DNA of 64,000 nucleotides from Paracoccaceae bacterium (GCA_024742575.1 JANSYF010000004.1:49230-113229); one strand, 5' to 3'. Positions 53,966-62,647 are shown, counted from the first letter of the stretch. Translations and numbers: made by a program. Notes: generated by a model not told the origin, from the sequence alone.

Positions 53966-54679
53966 TTAGGCAAAACGGACACGGTGGACACCATCATCGA
54001 AAGGAACGCTTCGCCTTCGAAATGTCTGTCCTTCAAAGCAAACGGGCGCGTTGATCCGGTCCATGCGGAAATGCCGAAAATCGTCGCGTGAAGGATCCCA
54101 AGCAACCAAGTACCAAAGCGGCGGTAAGATCAGCATCGCTTGCGGCTCGACCTGTCGTTGGGACATGTTCCCTTTCGCGTCACGATACGCGAATTGCAAC
54201 AACTGCCGATCGAGAAACGAGACTTCGAACGCGGGCAACAATGCGGGGTCCATCTCTCCGAGATTAGATGTGTCGACTTGCGGGGCGAGTGGTCCCACAT
54301 AAAGGCAATCCAAAAGACGACGCAAATCGCGGATCTGGTCAGATGGAAGTGCTTTTTCGATTTTCGCAAGCCCGGTGTCTGCGAGGGTCGCAAAAGGAAG
54401 GTTCCCCGCAGCGCGCATGCTCGAAATACCGATGATCAGTGCAAAAACCTCAGCTACCGTAAGGCGCGGCGATTTCTGAACCGATTGCGGGTCCAAACTC
54501 AACCCGCCCCCGCGGCCCGGATCGGTCTGGATAATAAATCCTTCGTCGCGTAGCGCAGCGATGTCACGGATGATTGTGCTGCGCGACGCGCCAACTTGCG
54601 TCGCGAGCGTCTTAATCGTTGATGTGCCATTGCGGCGCAGGCTGCGCAGGATGGCGTCTTGGCGGGTGCGAACGTTCAT
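53966..54679 (-). CDS. HTH/WYL-domain transcriptional regulator
   Basis: The protein is 237 aa. The N-terminal winged helix is RQDAILRSLRRNGTSTIKTLATQVGASRSTIIRDIAALRDEG. The C-terminal part has a WYL-type segment around LLQFAYRDAKGN and LPPLWYLVAWDPSRDDFRHFRMDRI, the ligand-sensing domain of many DeoR-like regulators. It is divergent from the epoxide hydrolase-like gene, with a palindromic operator between them, so it probably represses that gene and itself. Confidence 0.88.
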   Translation of the reverse strand: MNVRTRQDAILRSLRRNGTSTIKTLATQVGASRSTIIRDIAALRDEGFIIQTDPGRGGGLSLDPQSVQKSPRLTVAEVFALIIGISSMRAAGNLPFATLADTGLAKIEKALPSDQIRDLRRLLDCLYVGPLAPQVDTSNLGEMDPALLPAFEVSFLDRQLLQFAYRDAKGNMSQRQVEPQAMLILPPLWYLVAWDPSRDDFRHFRMDRINAPVCFEGQTFRRRSVPFDDGVHRVRFA

Positions 54680-54695
54680 ACGGGAGAGTTTAGCA

Positions 54696-54724
54696 AAAAA
54701 GGTGTCATCTTATGATACCTTTTT
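54696..54724. promoter_or_regulatory. Operator palindrome between WYL regulator and hydrolase
   Basis: AAAAAGGT-G-TCAT / ATGA-T-ACCTTTTT is an inverted repeat with 12 of 14 pairs matched around a CTT centre. It begins 17 bp before the regulator start and ends 43 bp before the hydrolase start, covering the likely promoters of both. Confidence 0.6.
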
Positions 54725-54766
54725 GCCTTAGGCGATGATGACACAACGCAAAAAAGGAGCGACGTC

Positions 54767-55711
54767 ATGTCTATCATCGCAAATTTTCCAACACCGACAC
54801 GTGTGCCAGTTAACGGCATCCAGCTTGAAGTATTCCAATCCGGTCAAGAAAATAAAGGTAATCCAATCATTCTTTGCCATGGCTGGCCAGAGCATGCGTT
54901 TTCATGGCGCCATCAGATGCCAGCCCTTGCCGCAGCAGGCTACCATGTGATCGTCCCAAACCAACGGGGTTATGGAAACGCATCGCGTCCAGATAAGGTC
55001 ACGGACTACGACATTGCAGCCTTGACCGGTGATCTTGCGGGGCTTCTTGATCACTTTGGATATGACGATGCGATTTTTGTCGGCCATGATTGGGGTGCGA
55101 ATGTCGTTTGGAGCATGGCGCAGTTGCATCCAGACCGGGTGTCCAAGATCATCAATCTGGCGTTGCCATATCAGCCCCGCACGCCAAAGCCGTGGATCGT
55201 GTTTATGGAAGAGGTCTTTGGTCGCGATAACTATTTTGTCCATTTCAACAGGCAGCCGGGTGTTGCAGATGCTGTGTTGGATCAGAATACCACACAATTT
55301 CTTCGCAATTTGTTCCGTAAAAACGTCCCGCGGACCACGCCCGCGCCGGGGATGATGATGATCAATCTCGCGCAAGCTGAAACACCTATGGGGGACCCCA
55401 TCCTGAGCGAGGAAGAATTGACCGTTTATGTCAGGGCGTTTGATGCAACCGGATTTACTGGCAGCATCAACTGGTACCGGAATATGGATCGCAACTGGGC
55501 GATTTTGGCAGACGTAGAACCGATCATTCATCAACCTGCGCTTATGATTTACGGAGATCAGGATATGATCCCAAAATCAGAAAACCTTTCCGACTTTGTG
55601 CCATACGTGGACGTTTTGAGCCTGGATTGTGGCCACTGGGTTCAGCAGGAAATGCCGGATCAGACAAACAACGCGATCTTGGAGTGGTTGGCGGTACAGG
55701 ACGCTGCATAG
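54767..55711 (+). CDS. Alpha/beta hydrolase, soluble epoxide hydrolase type
   Basis: The product is 314 aa. The oxyanion region is LCHGWPEHAFSWRHQMPAL, the nucleophile Asp is in FVGHDWGANVVW, and the Tyr that polarises the epoxide is in GSINWYRNMDR. The acid is in IYGDQDMIP and the His in LDCGHWVQQEMPD. This set matches epoxide hydrolases; haloalkane dehalogenases would have Trp/Asn halide ligands. The divergent WYL regulator suggests the gene is induced by its substrate or product. Confidence 0.88.
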   Translation: MSIIANFPTPTRVPVNGIQLEVFQSGQENKGNPIILCHGWPEHAFSWRHQMPALAAAGYHVIVPNQRGYGNASRPDKVTDYDIAALTGDLAGLLDHFGYDDAIFVGHDWGANVVWSMAQLHPDRVSKIINLALPYQPRTPKPWIVFMEEVFGRDNYFVHFNRQPGVADAVLDQNTTQFLRNLFRKNVPRTTPAPGMMMINLAQAETPMGDPILSEEELTVYVRAFDATGFTGSINWYRNMDRNWAILADVEPIIHQPALMIYGDQDMIPKSENLSDFVPYVDVLSLDCGHWVQQEMPDQTNNAILEWLAVQDAA

Positions 55712-55744
55712 GTTGGCCCATATGAACATTGGCGTTTCTTGGGC

Positions 55745-56323
55745 TCAGCCTGAGGAACGCATGCTTTGGCGCAATCGGCTTAACGTTACGGGCGTTACGC
55801 CCAAGAACGATGCGATGAGCGCATGATTAAAGATGTCTTCAAAGCCCGAATGGGTTTCGCGAAACCACGCAAGCCGATCTGAACCTTTAAGGGCGGCAAG
55901 GCACCATTCGCGATCGGCCTTTTGGCTCAGGGCGTCGCGCAGAACACCGTTGGCCCAGTTTCGAACTGGCTCTGATGCAATCATCATTTCAGTCAGAAGA
56001 TCACTGTCGATCCGCGCAATTTGCGCATCTGTCGTCGCCGTGATCGAAACGAGGGATTGCCCCGCCCGCCTGCGCGCGATGTTTGGCGTCACGACACAGG
56101 GGCCAACAAAGAGACCGACACAGACTTCTTTCCCGTCCGGATCACTGATCGTGCTTGAAAGACAGCCGCTCAAGAGGATGTATTCATCGGCGCTGATATC
56201 CTCTTGGCCAACAATCTGGGTCTTGGCATCCACGCTGACTGCCGCCCACTTGGCAGAAAAACCTTCAGCAGAACGTCCCTCAGACAAGTCAGGCGATTGC
56301 ATCAAAAACGTCCGGAGATCCAT
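55745..56323 (-). CDS. Crp/Fnr-family transcriptional regulator
   Basis: The protein is 192 aa from the ATG at 56323; a long frame upstream has no family sequence. The beta-barrel cyclic-nucleotide-like domain covers residues about 10-115 (GQEDISADEYILLSGCLSSTIS, VCVGLFVGPCVVTPNIARR), then a dimer helix, and a C-terminal HTH with HALIASFLGVTPVTLSRLRQ. There are no N-terminal iron-sulfur Cys, so it is not an FNR. It is divergent from a membrane protein gene and has a palindrome at its promoter. Confidence 0.82.
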   Translation of the reverse strand: MDLRTFLMQSPDLSEGRSAEGFSAKWAAVSVDAKTQIVGQEDISADEYILLSGCLSSTISDPDGKEVCVGLFVGPCVVTPNIARRRAGQSLVSITATTDAQIARIDSDLLTEMMIASEPVRNWANGVLRDALSQKADREWCLAALKGSDRLAWFRETHSGFEDIFNHALIASFLGVTPVTLSRLRQSMRSSG

Positions 56324-56334
56324 CTTGGCTGGCC

Positions 56335-56348
56335 TTATCAAATGATAA
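56335..56348. promoter_or_regulatory. Crp/Fnr-like palindrome between divergent genes
   Basis: TTATCA-AA-TGATAA is a 14-bp inverted repeat, perfect outside its 2-base centre, with the spacing of FNR/CRP boxes (TTGAT-N4-ATCAA in the FNR consensus). It lies 12 bp before the Crp/Fnr gene and 53 bp before the membrane protein gene, consistent with autoregulation. Confidence 0.5.
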
Positions 56349-56401
56349 TGCGGGAGGCTTCGTCTGTGGGCATGTCTGACACAGATGAAGGAGTTTGAAA
56401 A

Positions 56402-56974
56402 ATGATCGATAGAATTTGGACAAGACATGCAGGACGTGCGGCTATCTGCACGGGGATAATCGGAGCAGCGATCTATTTGATCATGATCACTGTCACACTC
56501 GCGCATATCAAAGCTGTGTCGGGGCACATGCCTTTTGACATGCGACCCTTGGGGTATAGCCCGCAAGATGCCACGGCGCTCTTGGAGGGGTTGGGCGTGC
56601 AAGGGCGTCAGTACTATCTGCACCGCCAGATTCCGCTTGATACAGTTTATCCTGCCCTGCTTGCGGCCACGTTGTTATTTGCGATGCGCTGGTTTGGGAC
56701 ACGCATCGCAAACGATCGGTTTGTGCGTGTTGGGATCATTCTTTCGGTTGGTGCGGCCCTTTGTGACTACGTCGAAAATCTTGGCGTTGTGGCCATGATA
56801 TTGAGTTGGCCAACTCTTTCAGACGCTTTGGTTGACGCGAGTAGTGCAGCATCAATCAGCAAATCCGTTCTCACTACAGCGGCTTTCATATGTTTGATGC
56901 TTATTGGCGGCCTTTGGGCATGGCGAGGCAGCTCTAACCGGTTATCGCGGCCTATCCCTCACCAGAATGGCTGA
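56402..56974 (+). CDS. Membrane protein of unknown function
   Basis: The product is 190 aa. Four hydrophobic helices are visible: AAICTGIIGAAIYLIMITVTLA, VYPALLAATLLFAMRWFG, VRVGIILSVGAALCDYVENLGVVAMIL and SVLTTAAFICLMLIGGLWAW. The loop between helices 1 and 2 (about 40 residues, FDMRPLGYSPQDATALLEGLG) is the longest. No family is recognised. Its position beside the Crp/Fnr gene suggests it is the regulated target. Confidence 0.7.
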   Translation: MIDRIWTRHAGRAAICTGIIGAAIYLIMITVTLAHIKAVSGHMPFDMRPLGYSPQDATALLEGLGVQGRQYYLHRQIPLDTVYPALLAATLLFAMRWFGTRIANDRFVRVGIILSVGAALCDYVENLGVVAMILSWPTLSDALVDASSAASISKSVLTTAAFICLMLIGGLWAWRGSSNRLSRPIPHQNG

Positions 56975-57084
56975 ATTTGTCTGCATCAGCTTCCCCGTGT
57001 GCTGCCAGCCATATGCGTTACTGTTGATCTAGACTTGGGTCTGTACCTATTCTGACGCCAGATCACGAACTGGGGGCGCCATTC

Positions 57085-58110
57085 ATGACCGAACAAACAA
57101 TGGCGGCGGGTTTTGCGGCGAGTTTTGCCAACTACGCCTGCGGCCGAGGTGCAAAACGAGACATCTTGCTGGCAGACAGTGATCTGACGGAGGATGATTT
57201 GTCCAATCAGGATAACCGCATCCCAGTGGTGGCCTATCAGGCAATGATAGGTGCTGCGATCAAGCAAACCGGCGACACGGCTTTGTTGCTTCGACACACA
57301 TTTGAATCGCGATTAGAGACAATGTCGGTTGTGGGCCAGATCGTGCATACTTCGGCGTCGCTGCGTCACTCTCTTGGGCAGCTCAACCGCTATCTACACC
57401 TGATGGGCGATGTGGAATTGCCCCCGGGCGTCGACCGGTTTGAGCTGCTGCGAACCGCGGAGGGTCTTTGGATTGTCGATCACCTGGTGTTGCCTCCTGA
57501 GATGTCTTTCTGGTCCGAGGTATCGTTTGCACGGTTTATCAGTGAATTCCGCAGATCATTCCCTGACGCGACATTTGAGATCGGAATGCAGGTCACTTAT
57601 CCGCCGCCGCCGCATGTGGATGAGTATCCCGAACTGTTCCGCGTGCCGGTACAGTTCAATGCGACCCGCAATGCGCTTCAGATTGATCCGGTCTGGGACA
57701 GCCCCGACTCCCAATTTGAGCCAGGAAACGAATACGCCTTTGGTATTTTTACGCGTCATGCCGACGAGATGCTGGCAAAGCTGCAGGCCGACACCTCGAT
57801 CCGCGCGCAGATCGAAGCCCAGATGTTACCCAATATGCATGAAGGCTCGATCTCGATGGACAAGGTGGCCCATGACATCGCGATGAGCCGTCAGACATTG
57901 TATCGGCGCCTGAAGGACGAAGGGATCACCTTTGCTGAAATCCATGATGACCTGCGCCAGCGCATGGCCTTGGAATACCTGGAAGGCAAAAAGGTTTCCG
58001 TGAACGAGACCGCTTATCTCTTGGGGTTTTCTGAGGCCTCATCTTTCGTGCGGGCCTTCAAGCGTTGGACCGGGCTTAGCCCAACTGCCTATCTTAATCA
58101 GGCCGCCTGA
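57085..58110 (+). CDS. AraC-family transcriptional regulator
   Basis: The protein is 341 aa. Residues about 15-200 correspond to the arabinose-binding-like domain of the OruR/ArgR-type AraC group. The two helix-turn-helices are at residues 258-340 (VAHDIAMSRQTLYRRLKDEGITFAEI and VSVNETAYLLGFSEASSFVRAFKRWTGLSP). It opens a rightward run of genes. The 107 bp after it contain a stem of GACACT/AGTGTC close to its stop, so the following genes may use their own promoter. Confidence 0.9.
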   Translation: MTEQTMAAGFAASFANYACGRGAKRDILLADSDLTEDDLSNQDNRIPVVAYQAMIGAAIKQTGDTALLLRHTFESRLETMSVVGQIVHTSASLRHSLGQLNRYLHLMGDVELPPGVDRFELLRTAEGLWIVDHLVLPPEMSFWSEVSFARFISEFRRSFPDATFEIGMQVTYPPPPHVDEYPELFRVPVQFNATRNALQIDPVWDSPDSQFEPGNEYAFGIFTRHADEMLAKLQADTSIRAQIEAQMLPNMHEGSISMDKVAHDIAMSRQTLYRRLKDEGITFAEIHDDLRQRMALEYLEGKKVSVNETAYLLGFSEASSFVRAFKRWTGLSPTAYLNQAA

Positions 58111-58183
58111 CGACACTCTGTTACGAAGTGTCAATTCGTTGATGCCTGCGGTCATGCCATGGCCGCGCTAGGCTGGCTATCTG

Positions 58184-58208
58184 CTTTCTCGTCAATGAAA
58201 CGAGAAAG
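58184..58208 (+). promoter_or_regulatory. Hairpin masking the ribosome site of the lipoprotein gene
   Basis: CTTTCTCGT and ACGAGAAAG pair perfectly over 9 bp around a CAATGAA loop. The right arm contains the AAAG of the AAAGGA ribosome site, 8 bases before the ATG at 58217. Folding would hide it, as in RNA thermometers or other translational switches. Confidence 0.4.
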
Positions 58209-58216
58209 GACAGACA

Positions 58217-58579
58217 ATGAAAACGCAACTTGCTTTTGCCACTGCCGGGTTGGTCTTGGTCGCGGCTTGTGCTGATAGCGGAGCAAACTATCAGCCGATC
58301 CTCGATGGTACGCCAACGGCCGCCTATCGGGCTGACCTAGCTGCCTGCCAGACGCTGGCCCGCAACCAGAGACAGTTTGATCAAGATACGATGGCGGCGA
58401 CTGTGTTGGGCGCTGGTGTGGGCGCTGCACTGGGTGAAGCTGAAAGTGGCGACGCACTGGGTGGCGCTGTCGCAGGTGCGCTGGCCGGGGGTGTTTCGAG
58501 CGCCGTTGACGCAGGTGAGCGGCGTGAAGCCATCGTCGTTGAGTGCCTGCGTGGTCGCGGCCACCGGGTCGTTGGTTGA
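58217..58579 (+). CDS. Glycine-zipper lipoprotein-like protein
   Basis: The product is 120 aa. It begins with a signal sequence, MKTQLAFATAGLVLVAAC, with the lipobox-like VAAC at residues 15-18, so it should be lipid-anchored. A glycine-zipper region (VLGAGVGAALGEAESGDALGGAVAGALAGGVSS) lies at residues 63-97. It ends with two Cys-free strands and a CLRGRGHRVVG tail, as in the usual small envelope lipoproteins of this type. Its leader carries an SD-masking hairpin. Confidence 0.8.
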   Translation: MKTQLAFATAGLVLVAACADSGANYQPILDGTPTAAYRADLAACQTLARNQRQFDQDTMAATVLGAGVGAALGEAESGDALGGAVAGALAGGVSSAVDAGERREAIVVECLRGRGHRVVG

Positions 58580-58589
58580 GGGGGCGGTC

Positions 58590-58787
58590 ATGACAAGCAT
58601 TCTCAGCTTACGCGCCCGACGGTTTCACGCGCTCTATGCCGTGCTCACTGGTGAAGCAGGCTCGGTGCCTCTCAAGCACAGCGATCTTTCGGATCACTTG
58701 TCGCGCGACGTGGGTTTGCCGGAACGCAGTCTGCACGATCGCCCAATCAGCCATCTGGGCATCCATGCATTCCGGGGCAGACCCTAG
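58590..58787 (+). CDS. Small DUF1127-like protein
   Basis: The frame gives 65 aa. The C-terminal part LSDHLSRDVGLPERSLHD is similar to the end of DUF1127 proteins (short basic proteins with a conserved L-x-D-I-G-L-x-R), and the N-terminal SILSLRARRFHALYAVL is amphipathic. Some DUF1127 proteins bind RNA or act in phosphate and carbon regulation. It starts 10 bp after the lipoprotein stop. The identification is tentative because the protein is short. Confidence 0.5.
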   Translation: MTSILSLRARRFHALYAVLTGEAGSVPLKHSDLSDHLSRDVGLPERSLHDRPISHLGIHAFRGRP

Positions 58788-58816
58788 CGCCCATCCTCGA
58801 AAGAAGGATCAATGAT

Positions 58817-59710
58817 ATGAAACGTGTCTTCATCGCCGGAGCGACCGGCTACCTTGGTCGCCATCTCTGCGCCGAATATCAACGACGCGGTTGGTATGTG
58901 ATCGCTCTTGTTCGCAAGACGGAACAAGCCGCACCGATCGCAGCCGACCAGCTGGTCGAAGCCCAGGCCACGGATCCTTTGACACTTAGGGGTGTCATGG
59001 CGGGCGCCGATCTCGTTGTGTCCTGTCTTGGCATCACACGGCAGACGGATGGGCTGGGCTATTGGGATGTAGACTATCAGGCCAACCTCAACCTGCTGCG
59101 CGAGGCGGAGCGGGCAGGTGTTGGCCAGTTCGGTTATATCCACGTATTACGCGCCAGCGATATGGCGCAGGTCCCGATGGTTGCAGCCAAGTCTGCATTC
59201 GTCGAGGAACTGCAGTGCTCATCGCTGGCTGCGACGGTTATTGCACCCACTGGGTCCTATTCTGACATGGGCGATTTCCTGAAAATGGCGCAATCCGGAC
59301 GGGTCTGGTTGTTTGGGGATGGCAGCAAACGCATCAACCCGATCCACGGAGCGGATTTGGCGACCGCTACGGCAGATGCGGTCGAAGCAGAGCTTGAGTG
59401 GCTTGATGTCGGTGGTCCTGATGTATTCACGCAGCGAGAGCTAGCGGAACTCGCGTTTGCCAGCATTGGAAAGACCCCGCGGATCACATTGCTGCCGGAC
59501 ATTATTCGACGGATTGCCTTGCACGTTTTGCCGTTTCTCACGCCCCGTCGCATCAGCGGGCCTGCCCGCTTTTTCCTCAGTGCACTGGCCCTCGACATGG
59601 TCGGAGCCTGCCACGGCACGCGGAGCTTGAAAGATCATTTTGACAATGACCTTGCCGCCTCAACGTCGGCAAACAACGACTCCACTTCAACCGAAAGCAA
59701 AAAATCATGA
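58817..59710 (+). CDS. NAD(P)-binding atypical short-chain dehydrogenase
   Basis: The protein is 297 aa. The N-terminal dinucleotide motif GATGYLGRHL is at residues 8-17 and the fold continues with ADLVVSCLGITRQ; the usual YxxxK is not clear, which places it with atypical SDRs (NmrA-like or a divinyl reductase-like group). The tail is long and Ser/Asn/Thr-rich. It could reduce or bind an oxidised cofactor. Its stop overlaps the next start by 4 bp. Confidence 0.78.
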   Translation: MKRVFIAGATGYLGRHLCAEYQRRGWYVIALVRKTEQAAPIAADQLVEAQATDPLTLRGVMAGADLVVSCLGITRQTDGLGYWDVDYQANLNLLREAERAGVGQFGYIHVLRASDMAQVPMVAAKSAFVEELQCSSLAATVIAPTGSYSDMGDFLKMAQSGRVWLFGDGSKRINPIHGADLATATADAVEAELEWLDVGGPDVFTQRELAELAFASIGKTPRITLLPDIIRRIALHVLPFLTPRRISGPARFFLSALALDMVGACHGTRSLKDHFDNDLAASTSANNDSTSTESKKS

Positions 59711-60375
59711 CGATGCAACGTATTGGCGGGATCGCCGCTCTGGCCTGCGCGGCTACTTACATTTTTGGCTTTGCCCTGCTTGTCACGGTGTTCGCCGACT
59801 CCGGCTTTGGCACAAACAGTATTGATGCTGCTGGTGTGGTTCGGTTTACCGTTGAGAACCAGGCGCTCATGATCACCTGGAATACAGTGATCTATGTTTT
59901 GAATTCACTGGCACTCACTGTGCTGGTCGTCGCACTGTCGAGCCGGTTGAAAACCAAATCGGCGGATTGGAGCACCGTGACGCTGGCCTTTGGCCTGATC
60001 TGGACAACGCTTGTCCTTGGCGCCGGTATGATCGGCAACGTCACCACAGAACGAATGGCAGCCTTAGCGCCTAACGACTTTGAAACAGCGGTTCAAACTT
60101 GGGAAGCACTGCACGCCGTTGAACTCGGCCTGGGCGGCGGAAATGAAATTGCCGGTGGGGTTTGGATCCTGTGTGTCAGCATTGCTGGCCTGTTGTACCA
60201 GTCGTTCGGAAAGATCGTTGTTGGGCTTGGGCTGTTTACGGGCCTTGGCGGATTGCTGACGATCCTGTCGCCCTTGGGTGAAGTCGCGGGCGCGGTTTTC
60301 GGCCTTGGTGCGATTGCATGGTTCATCGCCGTTGGCTTGGCGCTTCTCTTCAAGCGTGATGCTGCGGGAACGTAG
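59707..60375 (+). CDS. Membrane protein of unknown function
   Basis: The product is 222 aa with about six helices. The pattern (ALACAATYIFGFALLVTVFA, VIYVLNSLALTVLVVALSS, VTLAFGLIWTTLVLGAGMIGNV, WILCVSIAGLLYQSFGKIVVGLGLFTGLGGLLTIL, AVFGLGAIAWFIAVGLALLF) resembles DUF4386-like proteins but no signature was clear. It is co-translated with the SDR gene (ATGA overlap) and lies before two serine hydrolases in the same direction. Confidence 0.7.
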   Translation: MTMQRIGGIAALACAATYIFGFALLVTVFADSGFGTNSIDAAGVVRFTVENQALMITWNTVIYVLNSLALTVLVVALSSRLKTKSADWSTVTLAFGLIWTTLVLGAGMIGNVTTERMAALAPNDFETAVQTWEALHAVELGLGGGNEIAGGVWILCVSIAGLLYQSFGKIVVGLGLFTGLGGLLTILSPLGEVAGAVFGLGAIAWFIAVGLALLFKRDAAGT

Positions 60376-60414
60376 GCGACCGCCTGAGATTGAACAAACA
60401 GGAGGGGGTCACCG

Positions 60415-61449
60415 ATGACACTTTCGCAAAAGATCCAAGCGCTCGTCGACGCGGAAAGCGCAAAGGCAAACACACATGGGGTAATTTTGCGGGTGTCCTC
60501 GGGCGATGTCCGCGTGGATTTCAAAGGCAGTGCGGGAGAGGCAACCCCCGACACACGGTTCCCGATCGCGAGCATCACCAAGATGTTTACCGCAGCGCTG
60601 ATCATGCAGCTTTTTGATGAGGGGCGGATCAAACTTGATCAGACTGTTCAAAGCATCCTGACAGATGTGGACCTTTCTGGATTGCACGTCGTGAATGGGG
60701 TCGATCACGGGCCAACGCTGACCATTCGGCATCTGATGCACCAGACATCCGGCCTTGCTGATTACTATGAAAGTGACCTCGCCGCTGACCTTAAGGAAGG
60801 CAAGGACCGCAGCTATGGCCTGATCGATGTATTGCGCATGACAAAGGCGTTGCCACCGCAGGCAGCACCTGAAAGCGGCAAGTCGTATTATTCGGACACC
60901 AACTATCAACTGCTTGGGGCTGTGATCGAACAAGCGACTGGTCAGACCTATGATCAGGCGCTGCAAAGCCGCATCTGTGAACCATTGGGATTGACGCAAA
61001 CCGGCGTATTGCAAGGAAATGACATTGGTTTTCCAGTATATCACAAAGACAATCGGCTGAACGTCCCTCAAATCCTGACAAGCATGACGTCGGATGGCGG
61101 CATCATTTCCACCATGGATGAAATGCTGATCTTCCTACGCGCCTTTATGGATGGTCATCTGTTCAATCCAGAAAACGCTGGTCAAATGTGCCAGTGGAGC
61201 CAGCTCTTCTTTCCGCTTCAATATGGGTACGGCCTTATGCGGATCAAACTGCCCCGTTGGATGACGCTGTTTCGCGCCACACCAGAACTGATCGGGCATT
61301 CCGGCGCAAGCGGTTCTTTCGCTTTTTATGCGCCGGAACAGGACATCTACGTGATTGGCACGTTCAATCAGGCCGACGCACCGCGGCGACCCATCGGTTT
61401 CATGCTGGGAGTGCTGAACCTCGTTGCAAAACACAGACCATCAAGATGA
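60415..61449 (+). CDS. Serine hydrolase of the beta-lactamase/class C family (first copy)
   Basis: The protein is 344 aa. It starts at an ATG with GGAGGGG before it. The SxxK motif is Ser53-Ile-Thr-Lys56 (FPIASITKMFTAAL). The Tyr-Ser-Asp segment is in SYYSDTNYQLLGAVIEQATG. A His-Ser-Gly-like motif near the end is GHSGASGSFAFY. The family covers esterases, D-amino peptidases and carboxypeptidases as well as lactamases. There is no signal peptide, so a cytoplasmic esterase or peptidase is likely. Its stop overlaps the next gene's start. Confidence 0.85.
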   Translation: MTLSQKIQALVDAESAKANTHGVILRVSSGDVRVDFKGSAGEATPDTRFPIASITKMFTAALIMQLFDEGRIKLDQTVQSILTDVDLSGLHVVNGVDHGPTLTIRHLMHQTSGLADYYESDLAADLKEGKDRSYGLIDVLRMTKALPPQAAPESGKSYYSDTNYQLLGAVIEQATGQTYDQALQSRICEPLGLTQTGVLQGNDIGFPVYHKDNRLNVPQILTSMTSDGGIISTMDEMLIFLRAFMDGHLFNPENAGQMCQWSQLFFPLQYGYGLMRIKLPRWMTLFRATPELIGHSGASGSFAFYAPEQDIYVIGTFNQADAPRRPIGFMLGVLNLVAKHRPSR

Positions 61450-62522
61450 AACTGATGCCAGAATTGAACGACGGACACAGACGTCTCAAATCTATGATGC
61501 GACCCTACGAGGGCCCGCAACACGCGGTTGTCGCCTTTCGGTTGTTGGGCGAGACGGTGACATACCTCCACTCCGGCTCACATGTCTCTGATGTTCCGTG
61601 TGCGGATTGGATTTTCGAGATTGGCTCCATCACCAAGGTCTTCACGGCAATTCTGCTTTGTCTGCTGGTCGAAGAGGGTAAGATCGACCCGCATGCGCCG
61701 GTGCGCGATATGTCTGACACGTTGAAAGACGTGCCTGCGTGCATGACCCCGAACCGCCTGATCTCGCACACAAGCGGACTGCCGAATTATTTCATGCCGC
61801 TATGGAAGGCACTATTAAAGCAACACCCGGATGGTCCCTATGCAGCGTTCTCTCGTGCGGACCTGCTTGCGTGGTTCCGAAATCGCCGCAGCAGGCAGGG
61901 CCCATCCGCAGATCGCCATGTCTACTCGAATCTTGGTGTGGGCCTATTGGGTGAGGCGATGGCAATCATGGAACAAAAATCTTTCATTGACCTTCTGGCA
62001 GAGAAGGTGACCGGTCCGATGGCGCTCAAGGACACAACTGATCATTTCGACAGTGATCAGCGAAGCCGCTTCGCCACTCCAAAGACACCCGGGGGTAAAT
62101 CTGTCCGGCCTTGGATATTCCAAAGCTTGGCTGCCGCCGGTTGCCTAAGGTCCACGGCAAACGATCTCGCTTGTTTTGCAAAGGCCGTCACTCGTGCTGT
62201 AGACGCCCCCGAAACCGCCCTTGATCGGGCAATCTACAAATCTGCGTTTCCGCTATTTGGTTTTGGCCCAAAAGGGGCCATGTCCACGACGGGGCAATGC
62301 TCTGGCTGGCTGCTGATGACACCAAATAAACAACAGCCGGGGTTTCTGTTTCACAATGGCGGAACGGCTGGATCGTCTTGTGCTCTCTATGTCAGTCCTG
62401 AAAGGAAGGCTGCGTTCGCCATCCTGTCAAACAATGGGGTTGTGTGTAACCTATGGGGGAGCACAAAGCTCAACTGGTCCAAACCGATGAAACATGCCAG
62501 TGAACTGTTTGCTATTGATTGA
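61446..62522 (+). CDS. Serine hydrolase of the beta-lactamase/class C family (second copy)
   Basis: The product is 358 aa from the ATG at 61446, which overlaps the stop of the previous gene (ATGA). The SxxK motif is Ser61-Ile-Thr-Lys64 (EIGSITKVFTAILLC), the Tyr-Ser-Asn is in RHVYSNLGVGLLGEAM, and HNGGTAGSSCALYV is the C-terminal His-x-Gly-like motif. It is related to but clearly diverged from the first copy. No signal peptide is visible. A tandem pair suggests complementary substrates or a heterodimer; this is inference. Confidence 0.85.
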   Translation: MKLMPELNDGHRRLKSMMRPYEGPQHAVVAFRLLGETVTYLHSGSHVSDVPCADWIFEIGSITKVFTAILLCLLVEEGKIDPHAPVRDMSDTLKDVPACMTPNRLISHTSGLPNYFMPLWKALLKQHPDGPYAAFSRADLLAWFRNRRSRQGPSADRHVYSNLGVGLLGEAMAIMEQKSFIDLLAEKVTGPMALKDTTDHFDSDQRSRFATPKTPGGKSVRPWIFQSLAAAGCLRSTANDLACFAKAVTRAVDAPETALDRAIYKSAFPLFGFGPKGAMSTTGQCSGWLLMTPNKQQPGFLFHNGGTAGSSCALYVSPERKAAFAILSNNGVVCNLWGSTKLNWSKPMKHASELFAID

Positions 62523-62647
62523 ATGGTAGCTGTTCTTGCCGCGCAGCGGCACCAAATCTCTCGCTAATGGGGCACTTCTTCCGCTGCGAGCGCACGCAGC
62601 GGGAAAAACAGACTCACACACTGGGCTCACATCTGACGATCGCTTCA

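Noticed and set aside
57085..62522. Prophage or antiphage island
   Set aside because: No integrase, att repeats or known defence domains are present; the genes look metabolic or regulatory.
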